Assembly (NCBI GenBank): GCA_051530055.1
Contig: CM121342.1
Span: 7,812,001 to 7,876,000, forward strand
From: Neoechinorhynchus agilis
Lineage: Eukaryota > Acanthocephala
Reading direction: 5' to 3'
Length of the DNA stretch: 64,000 nucleotides
Of this stretch, positions 33,001 to 43,056 are shown piece by piece (position 1 is the stretch's first letter; every line of letters starts with the position of its first letter). A model generated the notes under the pieces. The model did not search any database, had not been told where the DNA came from, and saw only the letters and a program-made list of their open reading frames with translations. The position numbers and the translations under genes were made by a program.

Positions 33001-33510
33001 AAATGGGACTTGCGCCTCCGGCATTTATGAATCCCTTCACCCGACCTCTATAAATTTTACTTTTGCTTTATCTTACCATCTCTCACCTACGGTTACCCCG
33101 TATTTTGCAGCCTTTCCAAATCACGGATCCGCCGTCTTGAAATTCTTCATAAAATAGCACCTAACATTTTCAGTTTACTTTCCCCCCTCTCACCGAATGC
33201 CTTGATGCTATTTTCATAGAACAAGCAAAATGCCTATCAACCCTACCATCACAATTTCTACTACATATCGCCTCCTTTTCAATCGAGTACAACACTCGTA
33301 ATCCTAATTTGTTTCATCCTCCATCAACCTCGCACCTTACACCTACGTTCATTTTTCCATGCTATCCAATCTTCTCGGATATCAGAACTTGAAATGAACC
33401 TGAGGAAATGCCAACCTTACAAGCGCTCCTGCAAACAATAAACACCAATTGCCACCAAAATGGAGACCTTCCAACACAACCGGGCATTCCCACACGCCCG
33501 GACTCGTAAT
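30014..33510 (+). mobile_element. LINE D copy with internal deletion, interrupted by LINE C
   Basis: 30014-30490 is the 5' region and a Lys/Gln-rich ORF1 start, shared with 45660-46105. At about 30600 it jumps to late endonuclease/linker sequence (PRFIRIQNRDPPWINPILKLLQR in related frames), and 31140-31990 holds the RT (DISPSGLKTAKVILLPK, FGFRSKFSAKDALL, LGLAKAFDSVNHSLLL, SLTKGVSQLAVTT, LLSADD). LINE C splits it at 32007-32949; then the post-RT region resumes at 32956 (LRILGLQFQSNLKWD context) and runs to a 3' UTR with CAATAAACACCAATTG. Jockey/CR1-like. Dead: the first ORF2 half is missing and the frame is broken. Confidence 0.8.
32007..32949 (+). mobile_element. LINE C 3' fragment inserted in LINE D
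   Basis: CTACGA stands on both sides (32001-32006 and 32950-32955) and the LINE D sequence continues across it, so this is a target-site duplication around a 5'-truncated insertion. The insert encodes about 285 uninterrupted residues. They include the zinc motif CRCGALVDSLGRHGLVC (CxC...HxxxC), [20 protein letters not shown] followed by ATCVDT, and the tail AGTFFLQNLGLAIQRGNAV. A CCHC-type knuckle followed by PD...D/ExK-like residues at the C-terminus is how restriction-like endonucleases look in R2/R4/NeSL-group LINEs. That assignment is by motif order only. The tail ends in TTAAAACTTTTTTTT. The open frame makes this the youngest LINE insertion seen here. Confidence 0.8.
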
Positions 33511-33899
33511 GCACTCCAACATCAATAGCCAGATTGATTTATCCAATCAGAGATCAAGTGTTTATGAGGACCAAAAATTACATGGATCTTCTTCTTTGTG
33601 CAATAACAAATAAAACGTGTTATTGTATAAAGCAAAACTTCAATTACCGCATAATAAAATATTTAACTCTCGAGCTCAATAATCAAGTTTGTTTGATAAT
33701 TCAGGAACTATTGCAGCTATCGTAAATTTGAGAAGAGCTTTGGAATCAACGCGTTGAGGGTTTACGGCCTTTGAAGTAAAAAGGAGGCCAGATATATCCC
33801 ATGAGTTTCGAATTAATTTAACATCTTTAGTATTAATTGCTTTTACCTGATCTACTTTTAAAAGCTTCTCAAGTTTCTTCACATCGCCTTAAAAGCTTA
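33511..33899. other. No gene seen
   Basis: A 68-residue minus-strand frame (33676-33882, MKKLEKLLKVDQVKA) shows no known motif. AT-rich, no repeat match found in the window. Confidence 0.3.
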
Positions 33900-34425
33900 A
33901 ATTTCAAGTGAACGTGTATTTAAAAGTACTTAAGGTCCTTGAATGATAATCGGAGGAATGGAAGGCGTTTAAGAAGATAGAGCTTAATGGATCCTTTGTG
34001 CAACGAAATTGATATGTGCTTGTTTCACTTTAGATTTTTCTGAAAATGAAGACCAAGTATACGACGAGGGTACACAAGATTGATAGGAAAAGGACGAAGC
34101 GGCTGATCGGAAGGGCTATTTGAGATTGGGGGGACGATTTCGAAGCACTTGGTTCAGTTAATTGTAAGACATTTAGAAGAGCAAAATGCTTGAACGTGAG
34201 AAATCTCGTTAGAAGTAATTGAGAGTGAGAGGGGAGCCGTGCGTAATGATTGTAAGATCATCAGCATACAAAAAGTATTTAGAATAAGAAGAGGATGGAA
34301 TAAGATTATTCAGGAAAATGTTGAAAAGAATGGGGGAGAGAAGAGGACCCTTGGGACTCCTTTGTTTTCGTGGAGGTTCTTAGTCTTTCGTGTGGAAATT
34401 TCGGTAGCGAGCATGTGCCCGTCAA
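33900..34425 (-). mobile_element. LINE D-related RT remnant
   Basis: The minus strand of about 34365-34200 reads KGPLLSPILFNIFLNNLIP and then FLYADDLTIITHGSP, the motif B-C region of a Jockey/CR1-type RT. It is similar to, but distinct from, LINE D. Broken frames on both sides. Confidence 0.65.
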
Positions 34426-34429
34426 TGGA

Positions 34430-35100
34430 CGGAAACAATCAGTTTGGGACTCACCCCTGGTAGCGAGAATTCATAACTCTTTAATTTCAAACTCTCGTTA
34501 CCTTGCGAACTGAATTCGATTGGCGGCAGTCTCTACAAGACAATCGGGTGCTTGGCTCAACGCTATCCCAATGGCTTCTGTGGGTACACTCCGACGAGAC
34601 AGTAAGGATAGCAGTGCCCCTGAGACTTGGGTTACCGATGTGCGCATCCCATCGCTGCCGCTGCGGAGCGACCGTGGAACCATCGGGACGCCATGATCTC
34701 GTCTGTCGGCAATCAGGCGGAAGGTACTCACGACACGTCGAAGTGAACGTAATTCTTAGTAGTGCCATGAACAATGTTAATGCACCCAACATCCTAGAGC
34801 CGAGCAATCTTTGCCGACTCGATTGGCGCCATAGACCTGACGGTGTCACAGCATTCCTTTGGCGAGAAGGAAAATGTCTTCTCTGGGACGCCATTCGCAG
34901 CCAACGCCATAAAATTCGCCATTATTGAACCAGGTTTGCAGCAATCGTCGCTGAGGAATGCAAAAAGATTAAATACACCGAGGGCAGGAGCATTCCTCCT
35001 ATAAAAATAGGCCTGGCTGTTCCGTCCTTTCGACCGTTACACCAGGACGCCGACTTAGTGATCCAGGGCGATGGCGTGAATGAACTAACTTGTTATATAA
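34430..35100 (+). mobile_element. LINE C 3' fragment
   Basis: Encodes DETVRIAVPLRLGLPMC, the zinc motif CRCGATVEPSGRHDLVC, and HRPDGVTAFLWREGKCLLWD, matching the copy at 32.3-32.6 kb, then a decayed tail (VIQGDGVNELT). Frame breaks at both ends. Confidence 0.8.
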
Positions 35101-35734
35101 GTAGAAAATAAGATATGGATTAGTCATTAAAAGGAAAAACTATATCAAACACGATGTATATAATATTCGTCAGAATCTTGCTGAGGTTATCAACCCTAAA
35201 TAACACAATTTGTTAATGATCTAAGTGATTCAAGAACTCTACCGATTAGCAGATGAAGAGTAATCAAATGGCATGAAAAATATTCCGTCACAATAAGAAT
35301 CGCGTAAAGTGAAAAGTTGAGTGTCTGACTCCTCAAGGAAGGAAATTGAGGACGAAGCATTAAACGCACTTTATCAGACAATCGAGGTATTTGTTACAAT
35401 TTTTGAAATCGAAGATCAATCGCAGCGTACTGAGAACAATGTCCTTTACTTTGAAGACAAACTTTTTCGCGACAACGACAAGAATAATTAAAAAGTTGAG
35501 TTTGTGGACAATGCAATCGCTCGCCAAAAAGGAGAAAAATTACCAAATTTCTTCATTTCCTTTATTTTGGTACCAACTCTCATTAATGCATCAAAACGCT
35601 CCAGTTTCTTTATCTTCAATAACGGGTGACATTCCAGATTCCAAGAAAAATTAAAGTCATAGTTGAAATCTGAGAATTTGTCCACAATGTGCTCGATGCG
35701 GAACGAAGCAGTGCATATCCTTTACTTTCATTTG
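35101..35734. other. No gene seen
   Basis: Small frames (35391-35654, MLQFLKSKINRSVLRT) have no known motif. 35150-35165 resembles the edge of the duplicated blocks (ACACGATGTATAT). No other structure was recognised. Confidence 0.25.
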
Positions 35735-36398
35735 ACAAAACAGTTAGACGTGGCCACAAGCCAGACATTTCGAAAATTGACGAAGTGATAAGCCATGAGT
35801 GAATCGGAATTATTGCTTAGGTCTACACCCGGTAAATGATTATTTATTAAAGACGTTTCGAATCTCTTCGGGTTCATCATCAGTTTGTTAGATATTAATA
35901 AACGCACAAACAAACTGATGATGAACCCGACGAGGTTCGAAACGCCTTTAATAAATAATCATTTACCGCGGATGAAGACTTCTAAACAATAATTCCAATT
36001 ACATTCCCAGGTACCTCACATATCGACAGATGAGTTATTGGTTTTTGAATTGTGAAAGAGAACCCAAATAAGCGAATCCTAATAGTAGGACCACCTTTTG
36101 AGGTGGCCATGTCAATGAGAGCTTTAACCAACAAACCAAATATTGGCAAATATCTATTAGAAAGATATTTAATGGGAGTGAATCCGTACTCCTTTTTCGT
36201 TTCAAGAAAATCTTTTCTGGACACATAATGTCAACAATGAGTTTTTGTAAACATACCAAGACGTAAACAGTAATTTTTATGAAAAAGTCAATATTGTTCA
36301 AGTATTTAATAACATTTCTAAATCGCTTGCGCATCCCGTAGAGTAGGTAATTTTGAGCTGTATCTCTTCTTTAGGGTATCCTTCCAACCATTACTCCG
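35735..36398 (-). other. Conserved 5' flank of copy 4, split by a MITE
   Basis: 35735-35805 and 36022-36398 together equal the flank of copies 1 and 3 (Cys-Gly-His region of the 81-residue frame, then the leader up to CCATTACTCCG). The two parts are separated by a foldback element, so the divergent open frame of copies 1 and 3 is broken here while the acidic gene itself stays open. Confidence 0.65.
35806..36021. mobile_element. Foldback MITE type 1, in the 5' flank of copy 4
   Basis: Left half (GGAATTATTGCTTAGGTC, ATGATTATTTATTAAAGACG, TTCATCATCAGTTTGTT) pairs with the right half (AACAAACTGATGATGAAC, CGCCTTTAATAAATAATCAT, GACTTCTAAACAATAATTCC). ATGAGTGA before and ATGAGTTA after suggest an 8-base target duplication, as in hAT-type MITEs. 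Further copies: 42324-42472, 58826-58985; pieces at 48497-48560, 57360-57425, 59620-59693. Confidence 0.8.
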
Positions 36399-38342
36399 AT
36401 GAAAATTTTCACCGCCGTGCTACTGATCAGCAGCCTTTCAACCTTTTCGACCAAAAACCGATGCTACGCCCTGAACCCAATCAGCAGTACTAAAATGGTT
36501 GATCGAGACATTGTAATTGAGGACGAAGTTCAACGGATGGATGCCAAAGTGGATATCGCCGCCGGAAAGGGTGAGTCCATCGATACCAGAGAGGACGCCA
36601 AGCCCGAATCTGCTAGCGAAATGGCATCAATTGAAGCAACAGAACTCAAATCCCTAATTCATGTCGTTAAAAAAGGAAATAATGCCACAAAACTCAAACT
36701 TGGAACGCCTATACCTAGCGCATTTGAGACAATTGAAATGGTTGACAAAAAGGAAACGCCTATTGTCTCAGGGCAGTCCAGCAACTCAACAATCGGCTCT
36801 TCAGAAACGAAACCATTCGAAGGCATTGCAAAGATATTAGCGGATGGAAAAGGGAATAAGAAAAAGACTCTTCTAAAAACTGGAAGATTTCAGAACAAGA
36901 TTAACAAAATGAACCGACCTCACCTATACCGGAAAATTTTTGGAAAAAAAGGGGAAAACGATGCCGTCGCCGTTGACACTAAAGAGGATGCCAAGTCCGA
37001 ATTTGCATGTGAAATGGCTGCAATCGAATCAATCGAACTCAAATCTCAAATTGAAGGAGAAAAGGATGCCATCGCCTTGGACACCAAAGAGGACGCGAAG
37101 CCCGAATCTGCTAGCGAAATGACAGCAGTCGAAGCAACCAAACCCAAATCTCTAACTAATGTCGTTAAAAAAGAAAGTAACTCCACAAAACTCAAACTTG
37201 GAACGCCTATGCCTGGCGCATTTGAGACAATTGAAATGGTGGATAAAATGGAAATGCCTGTTGCCTCAGGGCAGTCCAGCAACTCCACAATCGGCTTTTC
37301 AGAAAAGAAACCATTCGAAGGCAGTGCAAAGGTATTAACGGATGGAAAAGGAAAAACGCAGACTTCTCTTAATAAAGGAAAATTTCAGAACAAGATTAAT
37401 AAAATGCGTCGACCTGACAGATACCGGAAAATTTTTGAAAAAAAAGGAGAAAACGATGCCGTCGCCGTTGACACTAAAGAGGATGCGAAGTCCGAATTTG
37501 CAAGCGAAATGGCTGCAATCGAATCAATCGAACTCAAATCTCAGATTGAGGGAGAAAAGGATGCCTTCACCGTGGACACTAAAGAGGATGCCAAGTCCGA
37601 ATTTGCAAGCGAAATGACAGCAACCGAACTCAAATCTGTAAATCATGTCGTTAAAAAAGAAAGTAATGCCACAAAACTCAAACTTGGAACGCCTATACCT
37701 GGGGCATTTGAGACAATTGAAATGGTGGATAAAATGGAAATGCCTGTTGCCTCAGGGCAGTCCAGCAACTCCTCAATCGGCTCTTCAGAAACGAAACCAT
37801 TCGAAGGCAGTGCAAAGATATTAGCGGATGGAAAAGGGAATAAGAAAAAGGCTCTTCTAAAAAATGGAAGATTTCAGAACAAGATTAACAAAATGCGTCG
37901 ACCTGACAGATACCGGAAAATTTTTGAAAAAAAAGGAGAAAACGATGCCGTCGCCGTTTACACTAAAGAAGATGCCAAGTCCGAATCTGCAACCGAAATG
38001 GCAACAATTGAATCAATCGAACTCAAATCTCAGATTGAAGAAGAAATCGATGCCGTCGCCGTGGACACTAAAGGTAATGTTAAGTCCGAATCAGCCAGCG
38101 AAATGGCAGCAATCGAGTCAATCGAACTAAAATTTGAGATCGAGGGACAAACAGATGCCGTCGCCGTGGACGCTAAGCTGGACGTCAAGCCTGAAACAGC
38201 TAACGAAAGTGCAGCTGCGAAAAAGACTCCTCTTAAAAGTGGAAGATTTCAGAAAAAGATCAAGAAAATCTATGAACCTCACCTATACCGGGAAAAATTA
38301 TACAATAACATAATGCCGAATGTTGATTCGATATTACATTGA
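36399..38342 (+). CDS. Secreted acidic repeat protein, copy 4 (large-module form)
   Basis: 647 residues, same signal peptide and start context. Unlike the other copies it has few consecutive 35-residue units. Instead a block of ~150 residues (KLGTP.P.AFETIEMVDK, SGQSSNST.G, FEG.AK.L.DGKG, GRFQNKINKM, RYRKIFEKKGENDAVAV, and one or two acidic repeats) occurs three times. It ends with the common C-terminal basic module (GRFQKKIKKIY, LYREKLYNNIMPNVDSILH). It shares the N-terminal insertion (DIAAGKGESIDTREDAKPES) and the long 3' flank with copy 2. The frame is intact, with AATAAA about 90 bases after the stop. Function unknown; secretion and repeat turnover are all that the sequence shows. Confidence 0.85.
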   Translation: MKIFTAVLLISSLSTFSTKNRCYALNPISSTKMVDRDIVIEDEVQRMDAKVDIAAGKGESIDTREDAKPESASEMASIEATELKSLIHVVKKGNNATKLKLGTPIPSAFETIEMVDKKETPIVSGQSSNSTIGSSETKPFEGIAKILADGKGNKKKTLLKTGRFQNKINKMNRPHLYRKIFGKKGENDAVAVDTKEDAKSEFACEMAAIESIELKSQIEGEKDAIALDTKEDAKPESASEMTAVEATKPKSLTNVVKKESNSTKLKLGTPMPGAFETIEMVDKMEMPVASGQSSNSTIGFSEKKPFEGSAKVLTDGKGKTQTSLNKGKFQNKINKMRRPDRYRKIFEKKGENDAVAVDTKEDAKSEFASEMAAIESIELKSQIEGEKDAFTVDTKEDAKSEFASEMTATELKSVNHVVKKESNATKLKLGTPIPGAFETIEMVDKMEMPVASGQSSNSSIGSSETKPFEGSAKILADGKGNKKKALLKNGRFQNKINKMRRPDRYRKIFEKKGENDAVAVYTKEDAKSESATEMATIESIELKSQIEEEIDAVAVDTKGNVKSESASEMAAIESIELKFEIEGQTDAVAVDAKLDVKPETANESAAAKKTPLKSGRFQKKIKKIYEPHLYREKLYNNIMPNVDSILH

Positions 38343-38431
38343 AGAAATTTTATCCGACTTAAATCGACGAGACATTATTACCCGTGATTTTAGATTTATT
38401 AGCTGTTAGAATTTAAAATAGTTTTGACAAC

Positions 38432-38437
38432 AATAAA
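38432..38437 (+). promoter_or_regulatory. Poly(A) signal of acidic repeat gene copy 4
   Basis: AATAAA about 90 bases after the stop, in the same context as the other copies. Confidence 0.6.
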
Positions 38438-38739
38438 AATTAGTTTTTCTTACCTGCTTACTAATGAAAGGGTCTAAAGAATTTTAATTAAGCTTTTTGT
38501 CATAAGCAACTTCTTCAATTTACGAGAGTTTTTGTTCATTATAAATTAGGCTAAAATAAAATATCCCATCAAGTCTAAGTCATTTCACTACCCAGCACCC
38601 GCGGATACCATCTCGGCCATCTCCTTAAGCATTGGGGTGCAAATGGCAGCAGGACATTAATCGTGATTCTCCGTTTTAGATTTCTAGCTTAACTTGTCAA
38701 AAGAATTCCGATCAAATTCGGTCTTCGAGGAAATGTGGT

Positions 38740-39080
38740 AGTCTCATTTCAGATTTTATTTTAATTGGAGACCCAGAATTCTGAGGGAGGTGGCTCGTTG
38801 GATGCGGGAGAGTGAGGAGATCAAATCGAAGCATTTATAGAAGTTCAGGTAGAGTATTGGATTAGTGCAGAAATCTTTGATGTAGATGACATCGTTAGAT
38901 GTTTAGGGTGATTTTGTGAAGATTGTGACATTGTCGGCATATAAGAAAAGTTTAGAGTGAAGAATTCTCGGAGCTCCATACCAAATAAAGGTGAATTCAT
39001 CGGAAAAAGCAAATCAAGAAATGGGAGACTGAACAATGCAATTAAAATGGAAAACAATTCCAAACACGATGTATTGAACA
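38740..39080 (-). mobile_element. LINE D2 remnant in duplicon 4
   Basis: Reverse complement of 21280-21630 with very few differences; decayed RT palm sequence. Confidence 0.7.
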
Positions 39081-39612
39081 TTGGTACGATTCGACGTTTT
39101 GGTCCTGACGAATACAGGAGTTCTCAGGGTCCATGAACTCCGTAATTCACGCTGCGGCGGTTCTGGTTTATCATCAAGATCCATTGATAATGAACATCAA
39201 ACGCCAATCACGACATCGCCAGTTCAAATGAAATGTCATTTGTTGGGAATATTGTGCGGGAGTTCTGTCCAGAAGCACACGGTAATCCGATTTTAGAAAA
39301 AATCCCAGGAGGAAGTTTCATGCCTTTCGTTATGACTGCGCTTTCCTGGGAGTTTCGTGTCTTTTTTTATGGATAGGTCTAACATCATCGCTGCGTCTTA
39401 GTCTGAGATATAAATATTTTCTAGTTTGAAAACGTGATGAGTTTTATAAATGCCGTTCAGCTTTTAAAACATTGATGTTTGGCGGACTACGCTTCGTGTG
39501 GTCCACTTTAGCCGACTAAGCGAACAAAAAGGTTCAGATCGGTCAATCGTCCATAGGATCCATGTTATGTAACTTTCAACAACAATAAAAGATTATTCAG
39601 TGTAGCGGATCG
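39081..39612. other. Duplicon flank shared with 20748-21289
   Basis: Inverted match to the flank of copy 2, including the 71-residue frame MVRFDVLVLTNTGVL. Ends at GTGTAGCGGATCGCAAT, where LINE A sequence starts. Confidence 0.7.
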
Positions 39613-39780
39613 CAATCAGGTGTCTTTATCAGATTTGTATGTTAGATGTCCATCGATCGCACCGTAGCAGGCAAGTTGTTGGATAAAAGTTTAGAAAGGA
39701 ATATTTTAAGATCTCTGCGTATACGGATTGAGCGGGGTTTTTTGCTAAATTAAGCGATCGCACCCGTATCTCAAACCCGC
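39613..39780 (-). mobile_element. LINE A 3' fragment
   Basis: Reverse complement of parts of 16190-16270 and 16520-16575 (GACACCTGAT, CATCGATCGCACCG, ATCTCTGCGTATAC). The intervening ~250 bases are deleted. Confidence 0.7.
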
Positions 39781-39958
39781 GAATGTGTGCAATCATCTTT
39801 GGGATCGCTGAGAAATCTATGTCGAAAATGTGGAAGCCATCATTCGGACGCAATTTCTGCTGACTTTGTATGGGACCGTTGCGGTGTGGATGAAAGATCT
39901 GTTACGGATTGTTCCTTGATCCGATTCGTACCCCTTGGGGTGGGAGGGATTCGCCTTC

Positions 39959-40031
39959 TGCCGAGACCGTGGATCGAACACGGGACCTTTAGATCTTCAG
40001 TCTAACGCTCTCCCAACTGAGCTATCTCGGC
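39959..40031 (-). tRNA. tRNA-Phe (anticodon GAA)
   Basis: On the minus strand, 73 bases fold as a full cloverleaf: acceptor GCCGAGA/TCTCGGC, D arm GCTC-AGTTGGGA-GAGC, anticodon arm TTAGA-CTGAAGA-TCTAA with GAA at the anticodon positions, variable loop AGGTC, T arm CCGTG-TTCGATC-CACGG, discriminator A. There is no intron. The internal A box (TAGCTCAGTTGG) and B box (GTTCGATCC) are present. No long T run was seen just downstream. It looks functional and is isolated from the other genes. Confidence 0.95.
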
Positions 40032-40039
40032 TTACGGCT

Positions 40040-40740
40040 TTCCTCTAAATAAGGATTATATCGTAGGTATTTTATTAAGAACGGGTAATACTTAATTGAA
40101 TTTAAAATTAAATTTATAATGATTTCAACGATACCTCTTGGATGTCGAGTTCCAGCCAAAGCGTAGACCTGAGCTTCATGGTTCAAACCTCATCTCGCAC
40201 CAATCGACTATCTAAATCGCCATGACAATTCAGGACAGAATGAGCAATTGGATCACAAAATGATGATCCAATATCACATAAAATCCACGTACAAGATTCG
40301 ACCAGAGAAAGTTTTGTGAAAAAAGGCGAAACAATTGGAATGATAATTTCGGCCTGAATATGATGATTCGCATTATGGCAATGAAAACGATTAAACTAGG
40401 ACTGTTAAAGCTCTTCCATTTGCTTTCGTAGAAGATGATGTAACCACCTAGGAGATTTTTTCCCGTGAAGTTGAGATAGGGCAAAAGCACGGAAAGAAAT
40501 TGTTTTCCGTTGTGTTTGACTTTTGAGAAGTTCAAGTAATTTTAAATTAAGATTCATCCGATGATGATGAGATGACGAGACTGTTCGTGATGACATTCGA
40601 GGCATTTATCTGAGGTATGAAATTCATTATAAAAATGTCTCCAAAATATGGGACCTTGTAAATTTTTCGCCATTAAAAAAACGTGAACAATTCACAGTCG
40701 CGAGCTTCAACGAGGAAACGAAGCGGCGTAAATACACTCC
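40040..40740. other. No gene seen
   Basis: Minus-strand frames of 101 and 66 residues (40230-40605) overlap each other without motifs. No repeat match in the window was noticed. Confidence 0.25.
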
Positions 40741-40744
40741 TCGC

Positions 40745-40940
40745 TCGATGAGCATCAATATATATTCATCCCCAATTGCGGTGGAAACGCTGGGATGTCT
40801 CGGAAAAGAAGCCGATTATCTCCTTTTCCCGACTGGGAAAGATGCTAAAACATGCCACCGGCGATATGCGCTCCAGCAGCTTCCTGATGCAGTGATTCAG
40901 CGCGGCCACCCAACGCGGCCGTCAAGGAAGCTGCGTAACA
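40745..40940 (+). mobile_element. LINE C tail fragment
   Basis: Encodes SPIAVETLGCLGKEADYLL and AVIQRGHP, matching the last part of LINE C (FGVETLGAFGAEAKNF, LAIQRGNAV). Short and degraded. Confidence 0.55.
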
Positions 40941-41366
40941 ATCATAACGTACGGGTAATGCGGATTCGATATGACTGCGAAATTCAATCTTCAAACATGA
41001 AAATTTAAAGATGATGTATAAACTCCTTTTATTTCCAGGTTTATATATTTTTTGATAATAAAAAGAATTGGTTCTTCGGGTTGTTAAAGTGTTAAATCCC
41101 CACCTAAAAGTCAAGAAGTCCGACGAAATATTGAAGATAAATCAATTTTTTATCGTCAAAAAATACGTTTTATATATGTGGACAGCTTCTAGGGTTGCTC
41201 ATTTTGAACGGAGTACCGATTGCGGTCAAACACAACATCCTACGCGAAGGCTGAAAATTATCAAATTAATCAATCAATTATTATAATTCGCTATAAGAGA
41301 GTAAATGATGACCATCTTTACAATAACCAAGCAAATCTATTGCGAGTCTGCTTTACATCAACTCTT

Positions 41367-41543
41367 TTCAATTAGCGATATTCACTCAGAAATAGATTTA
41401 TATTGAAAATTTTCGGTATTTTCGTTGGCCTTCTTCATTCAGATTGTGACAAACTTGCGAAACAATCTGACTGAAGAAGGCCAACGAAAAGGCCGAAAAT
41501 TTTCAATATAAATCTATTTCTGAGTGAATATCGTTAATTGAAA
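41367..41543. mobile_element. Foldback MITE type 4
   Basis: An almost perfect palindrome: TTTCAATTAGCGATATTCAC ... AATAGATTTATATTGAAAAT ... GTTGGCCTTCTTC, then a short loop, then the reverse complement back to GTGAATATCGTTAATTGAAA. The loop core is CAGATTGTGAC...GAAACAATCTG. There is no coding potential and no second copy in the window. Confidence 0.8.
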
Positions 41544-42323
41544 TTGAAACAATAATGATTAATTTCTTTACAATTTACACCAACTGCATCTAATGGAGAA
41601 ATTGTACTTCAAAATGGTTCGAGACAAAAGTGCATTAGAATTCCTGGAGGGCTGTAAACTGTATGAAGTACTTCCTAACTTCCTGAAAATACAGTCCGTG
41701 GCTTTTGGGTTCAATGGTTCAAAAACTTAAAAGTGGATGCAAACATGGTGTTTGCAGAACACAATTAAGAAACTCCAAAAAGAAAAGAAGCACCTTGAGA
41801 GTCAAATGGAGAACAATCGGAATATCCTAAACACCATTTTTAATTATTATAAATGAGCAAAAACAAGTTGCAATAGAATAATTGATGGTGATTATTAATT
41901 AACGAAAAGTAATCAGCGGAACGCGTCCACGGTTTCAGGCGGGGTGCTGGGAAAAGAAGAAAGCAGCAAAATACTTCGAATTAAGATATGGCCACGATTT
42001 AGTGGAGCATTCGGGGAATCCGTCATTAAACTATGCGACGAATTTGGCTGTCGAATGAGAGAAGCGGCCTTTCCTAAGATTATGAATATGTCTATCCCGC
42101 GAGGGCACGATCGGTGGTGAACTGGGGCGTGCGATTTGACCATTACTCCATGGCGGAAGCTGGGTGATCCGGAGCGGTGGCGTGAATGTCTGTAAGCTAT
42201 TCATTGAGAAACATCTATTGGATCACTTGGATTAAATCGATGGTTTGTAATAAATTATTGGTCTTAACTTTTGAAATTGTTTGTCTATGGCGCAAAAATT
42301 AACAAACAGGAATAATTGTAGAC
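41544..42323. other. No gene recognised
   Basis: 41660-41850 reads on the plus strand in places like a short helix-rich protein (NTIKKLQKEKKHLESQMENN) but with an early stop and no start. 41900-42200 shows small frames only. Could be a decayed DNA-transposon or exon; I cannot name it. Confidence 0.25.
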
Positions 42324-42472
42324 TTATTGTTTAGAGGTCTTCACCCGGTAAAGAGTTTATTAAAGACGTTCTGTGAACGTCGTCGGGTCTTCTATTAATA
42401 ACTAACAAACTGATAAAAAATTATTTACAGGGTAAAGACTTCTAAACAAACTCACCATATCGACATTATGAA
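42324..42472. mobile_element. Foldback MITE type 1
   Basis: TTATTGTTTAGAGGTCTTCA with CCCGGTAAAGAGTTTATTAA at the left; GGTAAAGACTTCTAAACAAA then CATATCGACATTATG at the right. Same family as 35806-36021. Confidence 0.75.
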
Positions 42473-43056
42473 TCACTCTTAAAATTCTTGGTTTGCTCTT
42501 TATCTTCTCACAATTTAAAGGAACGCAATTTCATCATTAAAGCTCAATCGTTCTGTTAAAAAGAGACTGCTTTCGTTAGTTCATATCATGAAAAACTTTG
42601 TTGTTTTGGACATGCAAAATACGCTTTGTTCCGTGTTAATTTTTTGAAATTTTCCATCAATTCAGTGCGGAACGGATTTTACTTTTTGTTAGACATATTG
42701 AAAGTACTGTATAATAAGGAAAACATTGCCCTTTAAGTAATCATTTTAGATAACGCTGCAATTTGGGGTTTTTTCTCATCGAAATTCGATAGTCGCAAAT
42801 ATCATCTTACCGGAATAAAAATTGATAGACTGAAGTTTAAGTAGAGTTTATGAATTAGTGCACATTGGTGCGTTTTACACTTTTAATGAGTAGAACAATC
42901 AGAGTGAATATGAGTATTCTACAAATGTTATTTGAGAGGTTTATTTCAGATAAAAAATACGGCTTCTTATGTTTCATTCGATCGTGAATCATTTCAAAAA
43001 CACGTTTTATTTATTTTGTTTACGAAGAGGACTAATGTACCTCTGGGTCCTCGTGA
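42473..43056. other. No gene seen
   Basis: AT-rich; nothing recognised apart from short chance frames. Confidence 0.3.

Noticed and set aside
33676-33882. 68-residue Lys-rich minus-strand frame
   Set aside because: No family recognised and no start context.
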